Origin: Rhizobium sp. NLR16a
GTDB lineage: Bacteria; Pseudomonadota; Alphaproteobacteria; Rhizobiales; Rhizobiaceae
Reading direction: 5' to 3'
Assembly (NCBI RefSeq): GCF_017948245.1
Contig: NZ_CP072865.1
Coordinates: 1,513,501-1,577,500, forward strand
Length of the DNA: 64,000 nucleotides
Position 1 is the stretch's first letter; every line of letters starts with the position of its first letter. Shown in pieces: positions 59,383-64,000 of the stretch. The notes below the pieces were generated by a model. It did no database searches, had not been told where the DNA came from, and saw only the letters and a list, made by a program, of their open reading frames with translations. The position numbers and the translations under genes are program-made.

Positions 59383-60059
59383 GTACGTGCCCCTTCGGCT
59401 GCCTGACGCAATTCGGCGACGGTCTTGCGATAGTTGTCGACCGTACCACCCTTGAAAATTGCCGAGCCGGCGACGAGGACGTTGCCGCCGGCGCGCGCGA
59501 TATCAGGCGCCGTTTCCACGGTGACGCCGCCGTCAACCTCGAGTTCGATCGGCCGGTCACCGATCAGAGACCTTGCCGCGGCGATCTTGGCCGTCATCGC
59601 GGGAATGAATTTCTGTCCGCCGAAACCGGGATTGACCGACATGATGAGGATGAGGTCGACGTCGTCGAGCACGTTCTCGATGGCGCTCAGCGGCGTCGCC
59701 GGATTGATCGTCACGCCGACCTTCTTACCGAGATTGCGGATCGTCTGCAGCGAGCGGTGCAGATGTGGCCCGGATTCGGCATGGACGGTGATGCGGTCGC
59801 AGCCGGCCTTGGCGAAGGCTTCGAGATAGTCATCGACCGGAGAGATCATCAGATGGCAGTCGAAAGTGGCTGGTGTGTAGGAACGCAGCGACTTGATGAC
59901 ATCGGGACCGAAGGAGATGTTCGGCACGAAATGTCCATCCATCACGTCGAGGTGGATCCAGTCGGCGCCGGCGGCCGTGACGTCGCGCACCTCCTCGCCG
60001 AGCCTGGCGAAATCCGCCGCGAGGATCGAAGGGGCAATGCGAATGGGCAGCTTCATCAA
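59379..60059 (-). CDS. rpe: Ribulose-phosphate 3-epimerase
   Basis: A 226-residue TIM-barrel enzyme interconverting ribulose 5-phosphate and xylulose 5-phosphate. Signatures are [36 protein letters not shown] (metal His/Asp), [18 protein letters not shown] and ELEVDGGV. The genes that follow encode two envelope proteins and overlap closely. Confidence 0.94.
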   Translation of the reverse strand: MMKLPIRIAPSILAADFARLGEEVRDVTAAGADWIHLDVMDGHFVPNISFGPDVIKSLRSYTPATFDCHLMISPVDDYLEAFAKAGCDRITVHAESGPHLHRSLQTIRNLGKKVGVTINPATPLSAIENVLDDVDLILIMSVNPGFGGQKFIPAMTAKIAAARSLIGDRPIELEVDGGVTVETAPDIARAGGNVLVAGSAIFKGGTVDNYRKTVAELRQAAEGART

Positions 60060-60119
60060 GTCTTACTCCCGTAGGGGCGCCATCTGCGCACGGCGCCGGA
60101 ATTCAGTGCTGGCGGCCGC

Positions 60120-61202
60120 TCATTGCGTCGGCGCAGCAGGTGGAAAAAAGCCATTGCCCCGCCATTCAAGCAGGCGGTAGGGGTTTTGCGAAAGTTCATG
60201 CGCGCCGGTGAAGGCGACGGCGCCGATCGGTGTCTGGAAAGTAGCGCCGACAAGGGTTTCCCGCGGCGGCTTGCCGGCGGCAGCGGCGGCTTCGGCCGCC
60301 CGACCGGCAATCAGCGCGGCCGCCAGGGATGGCAGGACATAACCTTCCGGCTCGGTGCCCTTGGCGCGCAGCGCGTCGGCCGCCGGCGCGCCTTCGGGCG
60401 AAAGCGCATATTCGGGTAGGGCGACCGCACGCACGCCGGGAGTGAGAGGCAGCGGCTGATCGGCGGCGCGCATGGCATCGCCGCCGAGGATCGACAGCGG
60501 AATGTTTTCCGCCTTGGCGTCGCGGGCGATGACGGCGACATCGTTGCGATCGCCGCCGACGAAGACCCTGGTGGCGCCGGCCCGTTTCAGTCGGCGCACG
60601 AGGGCGATCTGCTGCTCCTGTCCCGGCCGGTAGGTATCGGTGAAAACCGGCTTCAGGCCGTTCTGCTCGAGCGCATTGCGCACGGCTTCCGTCAGTTCGC
60701 GGCCATGAATGGTGCCGTCCTCGATCAGCGCGATCGGGTCGGCGGCCCAGTCCTTGAGGATCACCTCGATGATCTTTGCCGCCTCAGTGCCATCGGCAGG
60801 TGCCAAGCGGAAGAGCGGCCAGCCGTTTTTCAGCGCATCCTCCATCAGGATGCGCGAACGCGCCGAAACGGTGATCGCCGGAATATTGGCGTCCTTCAGC
60901 TTCGGCAGTGCGCCCTCCAGCGTCTCACTGCAGAGAAAACCGACGGCAATCTGCACCCTGGCACTGACGAGCGCATCGGCAACCGCCGCGCCGCTATTGT
61001 CCTCGCAGGTCTCGTTGACGGCGACGAGCGTATTGCCGGATTGCTGGATCTCGAAACCGGCGCCGGCGGCGATCTGCGCGCCTAGCAGGCCGAGCGGCCC
61101 GCCCTGCGGGGCGACGACGCCGATCGTCACGCCGGCCGCATGGCCTTGCGCCGCCGTTCCGAGCAGCGTCAGAAAGGCTGCTATGCCACGCAGGTTGATC
61201 AT
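60120..61202 (-). CDS. Periplasmic binding protein of the amide/branched-chain type
   Basis: A 360-residue family 6 periplasmic binding protein with a signal peptide (cleavage expected near HAAG, residue 23). The two-lobed body begins TIGVVAPQGGPLGLLG, and contains VFVGGDRNDVAVIARDAKA. No transporter genes are adjacent, so it may serve a transporter encoded elsewhere or act as a sensor. It lies 60 bp upstream of rpe, so it may share its transcript. Confidence 0.75.
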   Translation of the reverse strand: MINLRGIAAFLTLLGTAAQGHAAGVTIGVVAPQGGPLGLLGAQIAAGAGFEIQQSGNTLVAVNETCEDNSGAAVADALVSARVQIAVGFLCSETLEGALPKLKDANIPAITVSARSRILMEDALKNGWPLFRLAPADGTEAAKIIEVILKDWAADPIALIEDGTIHGRELTEAVRNALEQNGLKPVFTDTYRPGQEQQIALVRRLKRAGATRVFVGGDRNDVAVIARDAKAENIPLSILGGDAMRAADQPLPLTPGVRAVALPEYALSPEGAPAADALRAKGTEPEGYVLPSLAAALIAGRAAEAAAAAGKPPRETLVGATFQTPIGAVAFTGAHELSQNPYRLLEWRGNGFFPPAAPTQ

Positions 61203-61452
61203 GAAAGGCGAAGATCCCTAGCCATCGTCCATGCCCTTTTATCCGCAAGGCCGCAATCGTCAAAGAAAAACAAGCGGAACCCAGCGCTTTTCACCGGTCC
61301 TATTGTAGAAAAGGTAACCGATGCTCGCCATATTGGCGCGATAAAGCGCATGGCGATCTTTCAGATTCGCTCCTCGAGCTTTACGTCTTTGTTTTTACGC
61401 ATGTCGTTGTCGCAAAACCGCCGCACGCTTTTCGGCGATATGCTCTAGCAAG

Positions 61453-61983
61453 ATGATCCAGGCAGATGAACGTGCATGGGAGAAGCAGGTGTTGAACAGA
61501 CAGCATATCGATCCCGGCCTTTATCGCGATGCCATGAGCCGTTATGCCGGTCATGTGCAGCTCGTGACGACGGCGATGGAAGGTCTGCGCCGCGGCGTCA
61601 CCATCACTGCCGCCTGCTCGGTCTCGGACAATCCGGCTTCGGTGCTGATCTGCCTCAACAACACCAATCCGAAAAACGAGATCTTTTTCCGCAGCGGCAT
61701 CTTCGTGCTCAACACGCTCGGCGCCCACCATCAGGCCGTCGCCGACGCTTTCTCCGGGCGCACCGCGATTGCCAATGACGAGCGCTTCGCCAGCGCCCGT
61801 TTCGACACGCTCGTCACCGGCGCGCCCGTTCTTGCCGATGCGCTTGCCGCCTTCGATTGCCGGGTGACCGACATCAAGGAAATGCCGACGCACAATGTCA
61901 TCTTTGGTGAGGTTGCCGCCGTCCGCTTCAGCGAGAAGCACCCGGCGCTCATCTATATGAACCGGGATTATCACACGCTGTAA
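61453..61983 (+). CDS. Flavin reductase-domain protein
   Basis: A 176-residue flavin reductase of the HpaC/RutF type: VTTAMEGLRRGVTITAACSVSDNPASVLICLNNTNPKNE and the FNVL-type segment FVLNTLGAHHQAVA. Such proteins supply reduced FMN or FAD to a separate monooxygenase. No partner monooxygenase is adjacent. The start is not certain; ATG 61453 has no strong ribosome-binding site. Confidence 0.8.
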   Translation: MIQADERAWEKQVLNRQHIDPGLYRDAMSRYAGHVQLVTTAMEGLRRGVTITAACSVSDNPASVLICLNNTNPKNEIFFRSGIFVLNTLGAHHQAVADAFSGRTAIANDERFASARFDTLVTGAPVLADALAAFDCRVTDIKEMPTHNVIFGEVAAVRFSEKHPALIYMNRDYHTL

Positions 61984-62014
61984 TCCGGCTGGCAGGTATG
62001 CGAGGAAACAGAGA

Positions 62015-62335
62015 ATGGATAATGCCGGGATCGAGGAAATGTTTCAGGGGCTCGGCCCCGTCACGATCAAGCGCATGTTTGGCGGCAAGGGCATTTATCA
62101 TCTCGGGCGCATCGTTGCCGTCGAAGTGCGCGACGAGATGCTGCTGAAAGCCGATGAGACGAGCGCTCCGGAATTTGCTGCCGCCGGCGCCACGCAATGG
62201 GCCTATGAAGGCAAGAAGGGCAAGCCGGTGAAAATGCCCTACTGGTCAATCCCCGAAGAAGCCTACGACGATCCCGATCTGATGGCGAAGTGGGTGCGGC
62301 TTGCCTATGAGGCGGCGCTTCGCGCCGAAGGTTGA
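62015..62335 (+). CDS. TfoX/Sxy N-terminal domain protein
   Basis: A 106-residue protein with the TfoX N-terminal fold (VTIKRMFGGKGIYHLGRIVAVEV, LLKADETS, MPYWSIPEEAYDDPDLMAKWV). In enterobacteria full-length TfoX/Sxy switches on competence genes, but the isolated N-terminal domain is common in rhizobia with no known role. Confidence 0.8.
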   Translation: MDNAGIEEMFQGLGPVTIKRMFGGKGIYHLGRIVAVEVRDEMLLKADETSAPEFAAAGATQWAYEGKKGKPVKMPYWSIPEEAYDDPDLMAKWVRLAYEAALRAEG

Positions 62336-62376
62336 GCGGGCTAGAGCTTTTCCGTGCTCCGGCAGAATGCTTCAAT

Positions 62377-62805
62377 CTAACCCGGAAAGCTCAAGCCTGG
62401 CGGCAAGGCAGCGATCGCCGCCTTGGTGAAGGCTGACAGCGGCTCGGGCAAATCAGTCAAGGGAAACCAGCCGAAATCCGAAAGCTTGTCCGGCTCGGTC
62501 AATTGCGGCTCGCCATCGACGTCGCGCGCGAGATACAGGATGGAGATCCAGTGCTGGCGGTCGGCATCGATGATTTGTTCGGTCATGCCGATGCGCTCAA
62601 TCCCGCCGATCGTGAGGCCGGTTTCTTCTTCGGCCTCGCGGCGCGCAGCTTCTTCAGCCGGCTCCATGTGATCGACCTTGCCGCCGACGATGTTCCAGTA
62701 GCCGGCTTCAGGCGGGCGTATGCGCCTATAGAGAAGGATCCTGCCCTGGCGCAGAATCACCAAACCTACCCCAAGGCCCGGGAAGTCGACGCCAGGCCTA
62801 CCCAT
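62377..62805 (-). CDS. NUDIX hydrolase
   Basis: A 142-residue NUDIX protein. The NUDIX box starts at GGKVDHMEPAEEAARR and continues EAEEETGL (about residues 41-64), matching Gx5Ex7REUxEExGU. The substrate is some nucleoside diphosphate linked to X; sequence does not say which. It lies seven bases after the DEAD-box helicase gene and is likely co-transcribed. Confidence 0.85.
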   Translation of the reverse strand: MGRPGVDFPGLGVGLVILRQGRILLYRRIRPPEAGYWNIVGGKVDHMEPAEEAARREAEEETGLTIGGIERIGMTEQIIDADRQHWISILYLARDVDGEPQLTEPDKLSDFGWFPLTDLPEPLSAFTKAAIAALPPGLSFPG

Positions 62806-62812
62806 GGGATGC

Positions 62813-64000
62813 TCAGACCTTGGCGCTGCCGGCGATCAGCATGAAGGCGGGGATATCGTCGCCGAAACCGACCGGGGTCGGCCCGTCGTCGTGATCGCGA
62901 TGACGGCGGCGATCGCGGCTGTCGTCATTTGCCGGATAGGGCCGATTGTTGCGCGCATTGTTTTGCGGCTTCTGCTCTGCTTTGCGCTCGTTCTTCACGA
63001 CTTCGGCCTTTGCTGGTGCTGCTGCGATCACTTGGACGTCACTATCCTGTATGTCGTTATCAGATTTATGACTCGCAGCACTGTGCCTGCCGCGTCCGCG
63101 CCCGCGATCCTTGTCGCCACGTTCGCGTCCGTTGCGGCGCGGACGGTCGCTGTCCTTGCCTTCTTCCGCCGGTGGCAGCGAGTTCAGGTCGCCATTCAAC
63201 CATTCGACATTTTCGCCGATCAGCTTCTCGATCGCGTCGACGAATTTCGTGTCGCGCTTGGTGACGAGAGTGAAGGCGGCACCGGAGCGGCCGGCGCGGC
63301 CGGTGCGGCCGATCCGGTGGACATAGTCCTCGGAGTGGATCGGCACGTCGAAATTGAAGACATGGCTGACATCGGGAATGTCGAGACCGCGGGCGGCAAC
63401 GTCGGAGGCCACCAACAGCTGGAGGTTGCCGTCACGGAAATTCTGCAGCATCGTCGTGCGGGAACGCTGGTCCATGTCGCCATGCAACGCCCCGACGTTG
63501 AAGCCGTGGCGTTCGAGCGAACGGAAGAGATCGGCGACATCCTTCTTGCGGTTGCAGAAGATGATGGCGTTCTTGAGCTCAGTCTGTGCACGGACGAGTT
63601 CACGCAGAACCGCGCGTTTCTCGTAATCCTTGCTGTGCGAGGCGACGAAGCGCTGCGTCACGGTCTTTGCGGCCGAAGCGGGCTTTGCCACTTCGATGCG
63701 CTCCGGGTTCTGCAGGAACCGGTCGGCCAGCTTCTGGATCTCCGGCGGCATGGTCGCCGAGAAGAACAGCGTCTGGCGGGTGAAGGGGATGAGCTTGGCG
63801 ATGCGCTCGATATCGGGAATGAAGCCCATGTCGAGCATGCGGTCGGCTTCGTCGATGACGAGGATTTCGACGCCGCTCATCAAGAGCTTGCCGCGCTCGA
63901 AATGGTCGAGCAGGCGGCCGGGCGTGCAGATCAGAACGTCGGCGCCGCGCTCGAGCTTGCGATCCTGGTCCTCGAAGGAAACGCCGCCGATCAGGAGGGC
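62813..64000 (-). CDS. DEAD-box RNA helicase, RhlE-like, 5' end outside window
   Basis: The frame is open to the right edge and encodes the latter 395 residues of a DEAD-box helicase. Visible motifs are TPGRLLDHF (Ib), VIDEADRMLDMGF (II), FFSATMP (III), and in the second RecA domain IIFCNRKKDVADLF, VASDVAARGLDIP (V) and HRIGRTGRAGR (VI). The last 130 residues are basic and low-complexity (RGDKDRGRGRGRH), a likely RNA-binding tail. RhlE-type helicases act in ribosome maturation and RNA decay. Confidence 0.9.
   Translation of the reverse strand, partial: ALLIGGVSFEDQDRKLERGADVLICTPGRLLDHFERGKLLMSGVEILVIDEADRMLDMGFIPDIERIAKLIPFTRQTLFFSATMPPEIQKLADRFLQNPERIEVAKPASAAKTVTQRFVASHSKDYEKRAVLRELVRAQTELKNAIIFCNRKKDVADLFRSLERHGFNVGALHGDMDQRSRTTMLQNFRDGNLQLLVASDVAARGLDIPDVSHVFNFDVPIHSEDYVHRIGRTGRAGRSGAAFTLVTKRDTKFVDAIEKLIGENVEWLNGDLNSLPPAEEGKDSDRPRRNGRERGDKDRGRGRGRHSAASHKSDNDIQDSDVQVIAAAPAKAEVVKNERKAEQKPQNNARNNRPYPANDDSRDRRRHRDHDDGPTPVGFGDDIPAFMLIAGSAKV

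Overview
The window looks like chromosomal DNA of a Rhizobium species close to R. leguminosarum or R. etli. This rests on high GC content, recognisable rhizobial forms of RecA, CckA, DksA, PurC and RpsD, a GAAC-N7-GTAC operator upstream of recA, and two kinds of dispersed rhizobial palindromic repeats (RIME-like at 7295-7441, and a 48-bp palindrome at 8453-8500). I saw no tRNA, rRNA, CRISPR array, transposase or integrase. The species assignment is from memory of these families; nothing was searched.

Left part (1-30.9 kb) is mostly housekeeping. It holds a YcjX-type ATPase (cut by the window edge), a SixA-like phosphatase, a one-cysteine DksA, a DUF1062 protein, an orphan FliO-like protein, the cell-cycle kinase CckA, pseudouridine catabolism (psuK-psuG), recA, alaS, a GyrI-like domain protein, a GST, an acetyltransferase, icd, a FUSC transporter with trmJ and murI, a HerA-like ATPase, rpsD, glsA, ttcA, two tandem inositol-monophosphatase-like genes, an acetyltransferase, two tandem Bcr/CflA-type MFS transporters and the monothiol glutaredoxin grxD.

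Middle part (31-43.7 kb) is accessory. After a small basic protein and a membrane protein with a serine-hydrolase-like motif comes a compact divergent catabolic cluster (32717-43535). Leftward genes encode an intradiol ring-cleavage dioxygenase, an HpaH-type hydratase, an HpaI-type aldolase and a leaderless substrate-binding-protein-like protein. Rightward genes encode a GntR/FCD regulator, a TIM-barrel protein, a complete polar amino-acid-type ABC importer, a shikimate/quinate dehydrogenase-like protein with an acidic residue suggesting NAD use, an HpaF-type isomerase, a type II 3-dehydroquinate dehydratase and a Gfo/Idh/MocA oxidoreductase. Both divergent promoters carry TTGACA followed at once by ATAATCG[A/T]TTAT, which suggests one repressor controls both arms. 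The enzyme set joins hydroaromatic-acid (quinate/shikimate) chemistry to the lower homoprotocatechuate route (HpaF, HpaH, HpaI), but an intradiol dioxygenase stands in for HpaD/HpaE. This is the best candidate for an undescribed system. It sits between grxD and bolA, which are neighbours in many relatives.

Right part (43.8-64 kb) returns to core genes. The purine genes lie on the minus strand but are scattered: purL with bolA, then purC-purS-kptA-purQ with an RNA 2'-phosphotransferase overlapping purQ, and purB further right. Between them are a PagL-like protein, a MocR-type regulator with a palindrome over its own start codon, a DUF1127 protein, a PAS-GGDEF-EAL protein, a small hydrolase and two membrane proteins. 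Then follow an rpe-DUF2259-membrane-protein operon, an amide-type periplasmic binding protein, a flavin reductase, a TfoX-like protein, a NUDIX hydrolase and a DEAD-box helicase cut by the right edge.
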